From: Brucella pseudogrignonensis
GTDB taxonomy: Bacteria; Pseudomonadota; Alphaproteobacteria; Rhizobiales; Rhizobiaceae
Assembly: GCF_002252525.1 (NCBI RefSeq)
Contig: NZ_NNRM01000021.1
Span: 124,001 to 188,000 of the forward strand
Direction of reading: 5' to 3'
DNA length: 64,000 nucleotides
Position 1 is the first letter of the stretch, and every line of letters begins with the position of its first letter. Under the pieces are notes generated by a model. That model saw only the letters and a list, made by a program, of their open reading frames with translations, made no database searches and was not told the origin of the DNA. Positions 1 through 7,651 of this stretch are shown here, in pieces. Position numbers and translations under genes: made by a program.

Positions 1-528
1 GTCACGGGCTGTAGAGCCGTCGAGCGTTCCGGTTCTGCGAAGTGCTGGCAAGCCACCTTTGGTCCACCAGCATGTTGCTTTCTTCACATTGTCCGGGCCG
101 TTCTCGTCAGTGCCAAACCACCACGGCTGGACGGTCTGATTGGGCTTGCCGATCATCTGTTGAGCATATCCAAGCATGACAGGGTTTTCCCATGCGGCGA
201 ACTTCACGGGGCAAGTCTGCATGTGGTACCAGAAAGCCCAAGCATCACGGCCCATCTTAAGCCAACGGTCTTCATCCAGACCGCCGTTCTTGCTCATGTT
301 CAGGTAAAGGTGCTTTGCCCCAGAGTTTGCCATAAATGTGCAAGTGCGATGGAAGATAGCTAAATCCCATCCATCTCCCTCAATTTCTGACCAGTCGCCC
401 TGATGATGAGGACCGGCCACAGAAGTTGGCGAAAAATCGCACGACATGGCGTTGTGGCCTAGTGCAAGAAAAGCGTCACGGATTGTGCCGGAATACTCTC
501 CGCCGATTAATACTCGCAACATACTCAT
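1..528 (-). CDS. Phage cytosine methyltransferase-like protein (C-terminus cut by window edge)
   Basis: The frame is open to position 1, so at least 176 residues are present and the C-terminus is missing. The start ATG at 528 overlaps the upstream stop by ATGA. The N-terminus (MLRVLIGGEYSGTIRDAF) is a SAM-binding-like Rossmann start, followed by DFSPTSVAGPHHQGDW, an ENP motif (AAWENPVMLGYA) and TVQPWWFG, the layout of the phage DNA cytosine methyltransferase-like family. In that family the catalytic loop normally reads HPPCT; here it reads HRTCT, so the Pro before the Cys is lost. It may therefore be inactive or have another role. Last visible gene of the leftward operon. Confidence 0.75.
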   Translation of the reverse strand, partial: MSMLRVLIGGEYSGTIRDAFLALGHNAMSCDFSPTSVAGPHHQGDWSEIEGDGWDLAIFHRTCTFMANSGAKHLYLNMSKNGGLDEDRWLKMGRDAWAFWYHMQTCPVKFAAWENPVMLGYAQQMIGKPNQTVQPWWFGTDENGPDNVKKATCWWTKGGLPALRRTGTLDGSTARD

Positions 529-1283
529 TCCGACGCTCCCGGTGAGGCTGGGAGGAGACGCCAGTGGGTGGGATCATTTGCCGGAATGAAGGGTGTATTA
601 GAGCCGAAAAGCCACCGTTCTTCATCGTACCAAATTACGTCGATACCTGTCCCGTCACTGAATTGGTCATCAGGGACAAAGACAAGGAACGGCGTCCCAT
701 CCTTCGGCGCTGTCTCAATCGGCAACCACCCATCCGCTACAGGCTGAGACGAGAGGGCGCGGATTTCTTCACATATCTCATCATAAACGTATCGAGCGCC
801 CTGCTGAAAAATTGAGTTTCCGCTGCAATCGCCATTCCCCATGTATTCGCCATTCTCTGAAACATCGAATGCGATCTTCGCCGCTTCCTCCAACGCCTGC
901 GCACGCGGGGATGGGGCCGGATAGCCGAAGTCCTTGAGTGAAAAATCCCTGTTCGCCTGCTTTTCGTGGTCGAATGCAGTCAATAGCCATTGCGGTTCCG
1001 GGTGCCATTCTGTCGATCCATACCAAGGCTTGATTGGCGTGATTGTGCGTTCCGAGGTCTCGCCGCGGTAGTTCGTGTAAACAAGCGTTATCGGATTTCC
1101 GATATCGGTCGCTCCTACCTGCACCCCTTCCAGGAAAGGCAGGGCAAGATCGGCGCGAACGTATTCAACATTGTAATCAAGGCTTGGTGTGTCGAAGCTA
1201 ACAACGCAGCTCGACCCTTCCGTCCGCTTCACCGCGTAAATGCGGTCTGGCATAGCCTGTACCGCTTCATCTGGGATGGTCAT
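525..1283 (-). CDS. Phage mosaic protein with WYL-like and DUF551-like segments
   Basis: 252 residues. Three segments can be told apart: an N-terminal part (1-55) with DRIYAVKRTEGSS; a middle part (about 60-118) with TNYRGETSERTITP and STEWHPEPQWLLTAFD, as seen in short WYL-like proteins of rhizobial genomes and phages; and a C-terminal part (about 185-250) with WLPIETAPKDGTPFLVF and THWRLLP, typical of DUF551-like phage proteins. No catalytic residues are recognised. The start overlaps the upstream gene by ATGA and the stop overlaps the next start, so it is translationally coupled within the leftward operon. Function unknown; the segment assignments are from memory of the families. Confidence 0.75.
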   Translation of the reverse strand: MTIPDEAVQAMPDRIYAVKRTEGSSCVVSFDTPSLDYNVEYVRADLALPFLEGVQVGATDIGNPITLVYTNYRGETSERTITPIKPWYGSTEWHPEPQWLLTAFDHEKQANRDFSLKDFGYPAPSPRAQALEEAAKIAFDVSENGEYMGNGDCSGNSIFQQGARYVYDEICEEIRALSSQPVADGWLPIETAPKDGTPFLVFVPDDQFSDGTGIDVIWYDEERWLFGSNTPFIPANDPTHWRLLPASPGASE

Positions 1284-1474
1284 GGGCGTGCGCTCCCGAT
1301 CAGAGAAAGCACGCTTTCTGCGGCCTTCTCGTAAATGTAAGCTGTGGTGGCGTCTTCTTTTTCAGCGTCCGAATGAGGCTCAGAACGGTTAATCTCTGTG
1401 CGTTCCCACATTGCTGAGGAAATTGCGTTGAGGTGGTCGGATGCTGCTTTAAGTGTTTGCTCGCACAGTTTCAT
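1280..1474 (-). CDS. Small phage protein, unknown function
   Basis: 64 residues, mostly helical in composition, charged and rich in Ala and Glu, with no motif I recognise. It overlaps both neighbours by four bases (ATGA), the strongest reason to accept it as a real member of the leftward operon between the HNH gene and the 252-residue mosaic protein. No signal peptide or membrane segment. Confidence 0.65.
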   Translation of the reverse strand: MKLCEQTLKAASDHLNAISSAMWERTEINRSEPHSDAEKEDATTAYIYEKAAESVLSLIGSARP

Positions 1475-1893
1475 GCTCGCGTCCTCGCAATCCCTGACTG
1501 CATGAGCCGGGGCAATGGCAATGGTGGAAGGGCTTTTTTGTCGATGCGGGCGGGCTTTTCGAATTTCGGGAAGCCGGCGCTTTTAATCGTGCCTTTCGGG
1601 CCTTTGATGCCCAAATGCTTATCCTGAACCTTGTTGACCTTGGCGCGAACCGTGGCTTCGGCCTTTGTCTTGGCCTTGTGTTCCTCGGCGCAAATAGCAT
1701 GGAGATTGCTTTCGCGGTGTTCTCCACCAAGCCAGAGAGGGACCTTGTGATCAAACTCAGGCTTGTTTCCGGGTCCGAAAGGCTTGCCAGACAATGCGCA
1801 GCAGCCTTCCTGACGATTGACAATCCGGCGCTTGACGCCATCAGGTATCGCAGCGTCGTCGTGCTTGCCTATCCATTCTTTAACGGTTCGCAT
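1471..1893 (-). CDS. HNH endonuclease
   Basis: 140 residues. The HNH core is visible: FDHKVPLWLGGEHRESNLHAIC followed by EH, with His49 (after Asp48), Asn63 and His72 in the usual order and Cys31/32 and Cys68 nearby as possible zinc ligands. It would nick or cleave DNA. Small HNH proteins in early operons may act in recombination, or with terminase when placed beside it; here it lies far from the terminase, among recombination genes. The basic C-terminal tail (from about residue 75) probably contacts DNA. The start lies 14 bases inside the end of the upstream gene. Confidence 0.85.
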   Translation of the reverse strand: MRTVKEWIGKHDDAAIPDGVKRRIVNRQEGCCALSGKPFGPGNKPEFDHKVPLWLGGEHRESNLHAICAEEHKAKTKAEATVRAKVNKVQDKHLGIKGPKGTIKSAGFPKFEKPARIDKKALPPLPLPRLMQSGIARTRA

Positions 1894-2068
1894 GGTTCAC
1901 CTCCGAGAAGTCGGTGAGCGACAGGACGATATCAAGCTCCAGAACACACTCACGGTCGAACTTGCCGCGCACTTCGCGTTCAAGCTGGTCATGTGTGGCG
2001 ATGTAGAGCTTTGCCTTCTCACGACTGCGGCGAACATCGGAAGGGGCTTGGAGGGACATGGTTTTCAT
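1880..2068 (-). CDS. Small phage protein, unknown function
   Basis: 62 residues, Arg- and Glu-rich (RRSREKAKLYIATHDQLE). No known domain recognised. It overlaps the upstream 169-residue gene by ATGA and its end overlaps the HNH start by 14 bases, so it sits tightly in the leftward operon. Probably an accessory early protein. Confidence 0.6.
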   Translation of the reverse strand: MKTMSLQAPSDVRRSREKAKLYIATHDQLEREVRGKFDRECVLELDIVLSLTDFSEVNHANR

Positions 2069-2574
2069 GCTGCGCTCCTTGCCAAATCCTCAGGCTGAAC
2101 GCCGAGAAGCCCAGCTATAAAGTCGAGAACATCCTGTTTGGACTTCTGAAATTCGCGAGCGTCCATTGCGCTCTTTTTCTGGCTCTTGGCTGTCCATTCA
2201 CGCACAACGCATTCGACGTTGAACACGATGGAATAATCATCAGCCGGTCGCATGAACGCTGCTACACGTTCGGCGTCAGCCTTTGACGACAGCACAATAT
2301 CCCTCTCGTTGCGATAACCACAGCGAATGAGTGCTTTCTTGCGCAGATGCTCAGCAGTTGGATAATCGCCGCGCAATTCGTCTGGCAGATTGTCGAATCC
2401 ATTCTTTACCGCGGCAAAATAATGGTTGTGGCTGTTCTCTGAACGGTCGTTATGTTCGACCATTTTGTAAACTTCACCGACGACAAACTGGCGGTCAGCG
2501 CGAGCGGCCCATAAAGCGGAAGCCGGTATCATGGCCTCGCCATTCCATTCCATTGTAATAGGAGCGCTAGACAT
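2065..2574 (-). CDS. Conserved phage protein, possibly DUF1367-like
   Basis: 169 residues. The segment from about 65 to 160 (HLRKKALIRCGYRNERDI, then AERVAAFMRPADDYSIVF, then a helical tail with FQKSKQDVLDFIAGLLGV) has the pattern of a phage protein widespread in alphaproteobacterial prophages and related, I believe, to DUF1367. No function is known. It starts directly at the stop of the exonuclease gene (TAATG overlap), within the recombination cluster, so a role in phage recombination or replication is the natural inference. Confidence 0.7.
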   Translation of the reverse strand: MSSAPITMEWNGEAMIPASALWAARADRQFVVGEVYKMVEHNDRSENSHNHYFAAVKNGFDNLPDELRGDYPTAEHLRKKALIRCGYRNERDIVLSSKADAERVAAFMRPADDYSIVFNVECVVREWTAKSQKKSAMDAREFQKSKQDVLDFIAGLLGVQPEDLARSAA

Positions 2575-3191
2575 TATGCTGCTTCCTTCGCCGGTTCCTG
2601 ACCGTAAGAGCGGATGCGCTCGATCAGTGCCGCTTTCTCATCGTTGAAGCGGTCAATCTCGTCAGACATGGTTTTGATGTAGTCTTCATCGCGAAACACG
2701 CGGACGCACAGCATCGGCAGGCGAGGCCAGTAGGAAACGAAATCCCACCATTCCCGGTCTGATATCCAAAGATTGCCCTGTACCTGTGCCTTATGCTCTG
2801 GTGGCAGGCGGTTACGTTCCAAGCGGTCGATCTGGATGTGTGGCAAGGCGGTCTTAATTTCCAAGCCGCCTATTACTCCGATCAGACTGTCAGGGCTTGC
2901 GCCCTTTTCGCCGTTGCGGATGAAGCCGACGAGTTCAGGCTCTACGCTATTGATGAAGGCGTATGTCTGACGGGCTTCGTCCTCCATTTCCTTGCCGCGC
3001 TCAGTGTGAGAGTTTGAAAAGCTCTCAGTCACTTCGCCGGTGATGATTTCACCAGCCAGCTTGCGCATGTACTCTGAGCGCGTCTTGCCTTCGCCTTTCG
3101 CCATGACTGTTGCGAACTTTGAAGCGGTAGGGATGCCGAGACGAGCCTGAAACCACTCGTCTCCACCCTGATCCATGTCGAACACTTCCAT
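2574..3191 (-). CDS. YqaJ/lambda-type alkaline exonuclease
   Basis: 205 residues. The PD-(D/E)XK nuclease core is clear: GASPDSLIG with Asp101, then GGLEIKT with Glu111 and Lys113, preceded by an acidic helix (ERGKEMEDEAR, about 64-73) that usually supplies another metal ligand. It would resect double-stranded ends 5' to 3' and load the single-strand annealing protein. Its partner, ERF, lies directly upstream with a two-base gap, forming a Red/RecET-like two-gene recombinase. Length is typical of the YqaJ family. Confidence 0.92.
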   Translation of the reverse strand: MEVFDMDQGGDEWFQARLGIPTASKFATVMAKGEGKTRSEYMRKLAGEIITGEVTESFSNSHTERGKEMEDEARQTYAFINSVEPELVGFIRNGEKGASPDSLIGVIGGLEIKTALPHIQIDRLERNRLPPEHKAQVQGNLWISDREWWDFVSYWPRLPMLCVRVFRDEDYIKTMSDEIDRFNDEKAALIERIRSYGQEPAKEAA

Positions 3192-3193
3192 GG

Positions 3194-3973
3194 TCAGTGA
3201 CCCCGCTTAGCAAGGCGCTGCTTGAGAATGTTCATGGCATTGTCGAACTGGTTTACCGCCATGTCAGAAAGGTTGCTGATGCCGCCGAGTGAGAGGAATT
3301 GTTTCTCGTCGGATTCGGTAGCTTCCAGCATCTCCCGGATTTTCATCTGCTGTTCTTCCGATATTGTTTTGACGTCTGGCTTCGGCGCGTTGCCGTCGCG
3401 GTCATCACCTGTGCTGATGTTGAACAGCATGCAAAGCAGATATCGACGGCCATATGTGGCGGTGCTGCCAAACGCCTGCGTTCCAGTCTTGTTGACCTTG
3501 CCCTGTGCTCCTGCGCCATCGACAGGGATTTCGCCTACACCGTTTCTGGAATGGCCTTCCGCGTGCGAGATTTCCCAGAGAATGCGAAGCTCACCCTTAT
3601 CGTTATAGCCGTCTGGCTGGAACGAAACTGCAAAGCCGTGTGCGTGAATGATCGGCATTGCCTGATCTTCGATTGCTGCAAGGTCCGCATATGTAGAATT
3701 GGTGTGGCTGTTCTTGCGCGTCTTTGTCACGACTGGCAATTCAGCCTGGCACTTAGACATCGCCGCGAAATATGCCTTCTTGGCCTGCCGTTCCTCGTCT
3801 TCTCGGGCGCGGTCTTCCATACGCTCCTTCATATCGAGCATCTTTTCCAGACGGTCGAGAGGGATTGTCGGGTCCATGGCGATACGTTCGATCATGGAAA
3901 TCATTGGAGCATCGCCGCCACGGTAAACGGGCGCATTGCTCTCCTGCTTAATATCAAGTGCTTGAGCGGCCAT
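3194..3973 (-). CDS. ERF-family single-strand annealing protein
   Basis: 259 residues. The ERF domain runs from about 55 to 195, with the hallmarks YADLAAIEDQAMPIIHAHGF, then a beta-rich stretch, then NKTGTQAFGSTATYGRRYLL. ERF proteins form rings on single-stranded DNA and anneal complementary strands, allowing circularisation of the terminally redundant genome after infection. The C-terminal 60 residues are variable and helical. It is coupled with the YqaJ exonuclease immediately downstream (two bases between stop and start), which supports a joint role. Confidence 0.93.
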   Translation of the reverse strand: MAAQALDIKQESNAPVYRGGDAPMISMIERIAMDPTIPLDRLEKMLDMKERMEDRAREDEERQAKKAYFAAMSKCQAELPVVTKTRKNSHTNSTYADLAAIEDQAMPIIHAHGFAVSFQPDGYNDKGELRILWEISHAEGHSRNGVGEIPVDGAGAQGKVNKTGTQAFGSTATYGRRYLLCMLFNISTGDDRDGNAPKPDVKTISEEQQMKIREMLEATESDEKQFLSLGGISNLSDMAVNQFDNAMNILKQRLAKRGH

Positions 3974-3975
3974 GA

Positions 3976-5061
3976 TTAAAACCTCAATGTTACGTTGGGG
4001 ATTTCGCCAGCGATAACCGCGAGAACGATCTTCTTGGCTGTTTCTTCGTCTGCGCCTTGGGCCATCAATGCCTCTTTTGCAGACTTCATGATTTTGGAGC
4101 GATGAGCTGTGTCGGCATCACGTGCCGCCTGTTCGTCGGCTATGCGTTTGGCTTCGGCTGCACGCTTTGCTTCGGCCTGTTCGGCTTTCTGCTTTACTGC
4201 GAGGGCTTCTGCCTCAGCCTTGGCAACAGCGTCTGCTTTTTCACGTTCGGCACGTTCAATCGCTTCGCGCGCTTCACGCTCTGCCTGTTCACGCGCTTGC
4301 TGAGCCGCACGTTCTTCGCGGGCCTTCTGCTCTGCTGCCAAGCGTTCCTGATGCTCTTTCTCAGCCTTTTCTCGAGCAAGTGCTTCCTGAGCGATGCGTT
4401 CTTTTTCTGCGCGTTTCGCTTCAAGCCGGTCGCGTTCTTCCTTTTCAGCACGCAGCTTTTCAAGTTCGATACGGTCGGCCTCGGCCTTCTGGTGGGCATC
4501 GAAGGCGATTTTCAGCTTTGCGAGAGCCTCCGATTTTGCGGCTTCTGCCTGTTCCTTGAACTCACCAAAGCTGTCATCAATGATGATCTTTTCTTCCAGT
4601 TCACGGAAAAGAATGGCGAACGCCTGCGGCTCGCCGCCGATCATACCTTTGCCACACGCATCGATATGGGCGAGAGTAGACTTGATATTCTCAATGCGCG
4701 CTTCTTCGGCAGCTTCCCATTCGGTCAGCGGCTTGCGAACAGTTTCAGCAAGCGTGTCGAGTTCTTCACGGATCTTACGGCGCTGCGCATCAACCGCATT
4801 GATCTTGGCGCGAGCGTCTTCATTCAGCTTTTTGCCAGCTGCATCGATAGCCGTCTTGGTGCGCGTCACCTTATAGGCGAGGGAAGATATTTCCTTGCGG
4901 CTCGAAACGGTCGAAAGGTCTGGCTTGAAAGCGTCAGTCTCGGCCTTGATCTGCTCGTAGAACTGAGAATATATTTTCTCATCAACGAGAACCGAAACAG
5001 GATTAGCCGATACATAGCCGACGATATCAGTTCCGGTTTCTGTCTGTGTCTGCGCATTCAT
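3976..5061 (-). CDS. Long coiled-coil phage early protein
   Basis: 361 residues. Residues 1-150 are mixed helical (SSLAYKVTRTKTAIDAAGK, KINAVDAQRRKIREELD, a pattern common in phage DUF1351-like proteins). Residues 175-325 form an uninterrupted highly charged coiled coil of Glu, Lys, Arg and Ala. The end (GADEETAKKIVLAVIAGEIPNVTLRF) is a short conserved tail. It lies two bases upstream of the ERF gene. Homologous proteins often sit beside recombinases, so it may be a recombination accessory or scaffold. The DUF1351 link is tentative. Confidence 0.75.
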   Translation of the reverse strand: MNAQTQTETGTDIVGYVSANPVSVLVDEKIYSQFYEQIKAETDAFKPDLSTVSSRKEISSLAYKVTRTKTAIDAAGKKLNEDARAKINAVDAQRRKIREELDTLAETVRKPLTEWEAAEEARIENIKSTLAHIDACGKGMIGGEPQAFAILFRELEEKIIIDDSFGEFKEQAEAAKSEALAKLKIAFDAHQKAEADRIELEKLRAEKEERDRLEAKRAEKERIAQEALAREKAEKEHQERLAAEQKAREERAAQQAREQAEREAREAIERAEREKADAVAKAEAEALAVKQKAEQAEAKRAAEAKRIADEQAARDADTAHRSKIMKSAKEALMAQGADEETAKKIVLAVIAGEIPNVTLRF

Positions 5062-5267
5062 GCTGCAATTCCTTCTTCGGCCAGATACTTACGATCTGTG
5101 AGGTTCAGATAGATCGACCGGATTTCACGGCGTGCGTCGTAAGGGAGAGGACGGGCGAGAAGGTCGCCAGCTGCTTGAATGCGGTCGTCGATTGGCTTGT
5201 CTGTGCTGATTGCGGTCAGATACAATTCGACCTGTTCAGCGCTGAGGTGGTCGGCATGATTGGTCAT
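5058..5267 (-). CDS. Small phage early protein
   Basis: 69 residues, acidic to neutral, probably helical (HLSAEQVELYLTAISTDKPIDDRI). ATGA overlaps at both ends place it in the leftward operon. No family recognised. Confidence 0.6.
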   Translation of the reverse strand: MTNHADHLSAEQVELYLTAISTDKPIDDRIQAAGDLLARPLPYDARREIRSIYLNLTDRKYLAEEGIAA

Positions 5268-5539
5268 GAAGCACCTCTGGCTTTCGCTCTCAGATCATCG
5301 ACACGGCGCAAAACACGAGGGTCAATGTCGAGGGCAGAAACGATATCCAACACCTCAAGCATTTCAGGAGCTAGGGCGAATGTGTGCGGCGAGAACTTCC
5401 CAAAGAAGCCAGAGAAGTCGACATAGATGTCGTCCCACTCTCCTGCCGCATCGCGGTAGTTGCTTCTAATCTCGAACTGACGAGTTGAACGCGACGGCAT
5501 CACAGATATTTTCAGCGGTGTATTTTCTTTAGAGCGCAT
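5264..5539 (-). CDS. Small phage early protein, start chosen by RBS
   Basis: 91 residues beginning MRSKENTPLK. This ATG (5539) has a GGAGTG sequence eight bases upstream, whereas an in-frame ATG 75 bases earlier has none and would lie within the overlapping 42-residue membrane ORF. The body has a beta-rich segment (RQFEIRSNYRDAAGEWDDIYVDF) and a helical C-terminus. No family recognised. Confidence 0.6.
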   Translation of the reverse strand: MRSKENTPLKISVMPSRSTRQFEIRSNYRDAAGEWDDIYVDFSGFFGKFSPHTFALAPEMLEVLDIVSALDIDPRVLRRVDDLRAKARGAS

Positions 5540-5657
5540 CTGTTTCACTCCGAGCGATTTCCGCCATTGTTTCGGCATGGCAGAGCATGAGAAACGTTGC
5601 TGCTGTTGCAGCAATGGCGAGGATGAAAAGGATTGTTACGAAGGTGCAGAGGGTCAT
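5529..5657 (-). CDS. 42-residue single-pass membrane protein
   Basis: A short frame translating to MTLCTFVTILFILAIAATAA and onward to residue 42. Residues 5-26 form one hydrophobic membrane helix, followed by a short polar tail (HAETMAEIARSETDAL). The ATG overlaps the stop of the upstream 84-residue gene by ATGA, and its TAA lies inside the start region of the next gene, exactly like every other junction of this operon. That coupling is the main support. A membrane-active early peptide (for example superinfection exclusion) is possible but unproven. Confidence 0.55.
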   Translation of the reverse strand: MTLCTFVTILFILAIAATAATFLMLCHAETMAEIARSETDAL

Positions 5658-5908
5658 GAAGCACCGCCTTCGCGGGCTGTGATCATGGCGTCGGCATACA
5701 GATACGCGTTTGTTGCCAGATTGCGCCGTACATCGGAATCCGTGCTGAAATTCCCAACTTCTTTGATAAAATCGGAGACATATCGGCTGGAGAGAAACCC
5801 TTGAAGTGCTTTCGCTGCAATGTAATCGCGAAGCGTCATGCCGGGTTGGAATTCTGTGCCAACATTTTCTAGAGGAAACGCTGGACCTCCTGTTTTAATC
5901 TCGGCCAT
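5654..5908 (-). CDS. Conserved phage protein (GGPAFP / GMTLRDY family)
   Basis: 84 residues with the pattern GGPAFPLENV, then GMTLRDYIAAKALQGFL, then ATNAYLYADAMI. This small protein is common in phages and prophages of Proteobacteria, where its function is not known. It starts at the stop of the first operon gene (TAATG overlap) and overlaps the membrane peptide gene by ATGA. Confidence 0.75.
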   Translation of the reverse strand: MAEIKTGGPAFPLENVGTEFQPGMTLRDYIAAKALQGFLSSRYVSDFIKEVGNFSTDSDVRRNLATNAYLYADAMITAREGGAS

Positions 5909-6168
5909 TACAGGAACTCCTCAAGCATTTCTGCGAAGCGCTTCATGCTTGGAGCGCGGCTTGCAATGTAATGAGCGCCTTCAACGGTCGAGTTCAGACG
6001 ATTGGCGTAGTAGCGAGCGTTAAGCTCGAAATAGGCGCAATCCTCGTCTCCACGTTCTTTCTTGATGGCGAGAACGTCACGCAAAAAGCGTGGCTTGTTT
6101 ACCGTCTGAGCAATGCCTGCAAAGGCTCTCGCAAGGTCGTTTCCGGTGATCTGGTATGTGGAGTGCAT
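5908..6168 (-). CDS. First gene of the leftward early operon
   Basis: 86 residues beginning MHSTYQITGN. The ATG at 6168 has GGAG seven bases upstream; a longer reading (to 6285) would cross the operator sites and add a hydrophobic stretch that looks accidental. The protein is mixed alpha/beta (NDLARAFAGIAQTVNKPRFL, YFELNARYYANRL). Not recognised. Being promoter-proximal, it is probably the first early-left product made when the repressor is lost. Confidence 0.6.
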   Translation of the reverse strand: MHSTYQITGNDLARAFAGIAQTVNKPRFLRDVLAIKKERGDEDCAYFELNARYYANRLNSTVEGAHYIASRAPSMKRFAEMLEEFL

Positions 6169-6199
6169 TTCGTTGCTCCAATTCGTTTGTTGAATTGAA

Positions 6200-6215
6200 T
6201 GTACGATAAACGCAC
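6200..6215 (-). promoter_or_regulatory. Repressor operator copy 1
   Basis: TGTACGATAAACGCAC on the plus strand. It is the exact reverse complement of the copy at 7652-7667. It contains the imperfect dyad GTACG-N5-CGCAC. The location just upstream of the leftward operon fits repression of that operon by the XRE/S24 repressor. Confidence 0.7.
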
Positions 6216-6233
6216 AGAGCGTGCAATAGAAAA

Positions 6234-6249
6234 TGTACGAAAAAAGCAC
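6234..6249 (-). promoter_or_regulatory. Repressor operator copy 2
   Basis: TGTACGAAAAAAGCAC, differing from copy 1 at two of sixteen positions and in the same orientation. Paired sites at this spacing commonly give cooperative binding of CI-type repressors. Confidence 0.6.
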
Positions 6250-6361
6250 AAAAAAATTGTGACGTGCGAATCGCGCCTTGAACAAAAATAAGACTCGACT
6301 CTTTTCTTACGTTCTGGCTGAATGAGAACAGAAAGAGAACATCGCGGAGAGGTAGAAGGGA

Positions 6362-6592
6362 ATGGGGTGGGCGTTACGGCAACATGAGTATCAGTCATTC
6401 ACACTTCATATTCGGTGTGAAAATTGCATGAGAGAGTCAGAGAGAGGTCTGACTGTCCCTGTCTGCGCCGATATGCCAACGGATGCCGATGAACTGATAC
6501 AAAGCGCCTTGTTAAGCGATATGCGGTTCTGCTGCATTCACTGTCAAAGCGTTATCGGTCAGCTTTTAGATATAACCGTAGGAGACGAGTAA
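6362..6592 (+). CDS. Small putative zinc-binding protein
   Basis: 76 residues with two cysteine pairs, CENC (residues 19-22) and CCIHC (57-61), which could form a zinc ribbon. GAAGGG precedes the ATG closely. The stop codon overlaps the next start (TAATG), so the two genes form a small rightward unit that runs convergently into the repressor gene. No family recognised; an early regulatory or accessory role is only inferred. Confidence 0.6.
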   Translation: MGWALRQHEYQSFTLHIRCENCMRESERGLTVPVCADMPTDADELIQSALLSDMRFCCIHCQSVIGQLLDITVGDE

Positions 6593-6891
6593 TGACGCGT
6601 GAAGTCTTGGAATACATCATTGTTCCACCATATGAGCGCGCGGCTCAGGTGGCAGATTCAGCAGAGATGCTTAAAGACCACTTATCCCGTAAGTTTCCGG
6701 GCTACAGCTTTAAGATATCCGGTTTTGTACCGGTTGGGGATGAGGAAGAATTCTGCGTCCTCCCGATCATGAACTATCTCAGCCCAGATGGTCGCTCGCT
6801 TATGTGCGAGCAACCTAATCGGTGGTTCATGGCGGACATCGCTAAGGCTTGCCGTGATTTCGATTTTGACAGCAAGAAATTCGCTGCTTAG
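6592..6891 (+). CDS. Unknown phage protein next to the repressor
   Basis: 99 residues, acidic, mixed alpha/beta, no known motif. Its TAG (6889-6891) interlocks with the TAA of the convergent repressor gene (6888-6890), so the two stops share bases in the string TTAG. Coupled to the preceding Cys-rich gene by TAATG. Confidence 0.6.
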   Translation: MTREVLEYIIVPPYERAAQVADSAEMLKDHLSRKFPGYSFKISGFVPVGDEEEFCVLPIMNYLSPDGRSLMCEQPNRWFMADIAKACRDFDFDSKKFAA

Positions 6892-7580
6892 AACATCGGC
6901 GCACTGACTATCTGTATCACCAGTCCAATAACCCGGACGGTTTCGCCATTGTCCGGGTCTTCATTTTTCTCAATAATTATTGGCTTATGGCGTGCGCTAG
7001 TTGATCTTGGATGAAACTCCGCCCGATCATCAAAGAGTTGAATTTCCTTTACGGACCATTCGCGCATCTGACCGCCATCACGCTCGCGCTCGACAACTAC
7101 TGTCAGACCGTTCCGCAACGGAAATTCGTGCTGAATGTCTTCATAGGCTAAAGCAATTACCCTATCCCCCGGTAAAATCGGACGTGGTTTAAGGGCGTTC
7201 ATTGAATCCCCAGCTACATCAAAGGCAATGATACGCGCATTCGGGAAACGTTCGTCGCGCTCAGCTGGTATCTCCGGCAAGTCGTCTTGGTTGGTGTCAT
7301 CAACTTCGCGAAATGAGCCAGCGTCAGCAGTGCCAATCACTTTGGCAACAGTTTGCTTCTTTGATTTGACCGGTACGGCATCGCTACCTGGAATAGGGAT
7401 GCCAATGTATTCTGATATCTTCTGCAACTCGTGGACTTTGATTGAGCGTGTACCCTTTAGTAGGCGCGAGATCTGCGGATGAGCAACGCCAAGATATTGA
7501 GCTAGCCCTGTTTGGGTTTTGCCGTCTACCTTCAAGCCTTCTCTGATCCAGTCGATATAGGTTTGCTGCAAATTTTCCAT
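6888..7580 (-). CDS. CI-type XRE/S24 phage repressor
   Basis: 230 residues from the chosen start (MENLQQTYID). Residues 23-43 form an XRE helix-turn-helix (TQTGLAQYLGVAHPQISRLL). A linker carries the Ala87-Gly88 autocleavage site (TADAGSF), and the C-terminal S24 peptidase has catalytic Ser126 in AGDSMN. It should hold the prophage silent and be cleaved with RecA after DNA damage. An in-frame ATG at 7634 exists, but it would put an operator-like sequence (TATCGTACA, 7625-7633) inside the gene, while the chosen ATG has no Shine-Dalgarno and may be read leaderless. The start is therefore uncertain; the family is not. Confidence 0.92.
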   Translation of the reverse strand: MENLQQTYIDWIREGLKVDGKTQTGLAQYLGVAHPQISRLLKGTRSIKVHELQKISEYIGIPIPGSDAVPVKSKKQTVAKVIGTADAGSFREVDDTNQDDLPEIPAERDERFPNARIIAFDVAGDSMNALKPRPILPGDRVIALAYEDIQHEFPLRNGLTVVVERERDGGQMREWSVKEIQLFDDRAEFHPRSTSARHKPIIIEKNEDPDNGETVRVIGLVIQIVSAPMF

Positions 7581-7651
7581 GATGGATGATTTTCGCACAG
7601 CCACGCGCGTAATTCCTGTAGCAATATCGTACATTTCCTCTTGCGATGCGT

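Larger units (their letters stand above)
6169..6361. promoter_or_regulatory. Early-left promoter/operator region (divergent)
   Basis: 193 bases between the divergently transcribed leftward operon and the rightward gene at 6362. The stretch is AT-rich and holds two near-identical 16-base operator copies (6200-6215 and 6234-6249) whose starts are 34 bases apart, roughly three helical turns. A third copy lies upstream of the cro-like gene. A promoter of the leftward operon must lie here; I do not assign exact -35 and -10 boxes. Confidence 0.7.

Noticed and set aside
4057-5112. Long plus-strand ORF opposite the coiled-coil protein
   Set aside because: Phe/Cys-rich antisense shadow of a Glu/Lys/Ala-rich coding sequence; the minus-strand operon with four-base overlaps is clearly the real one.
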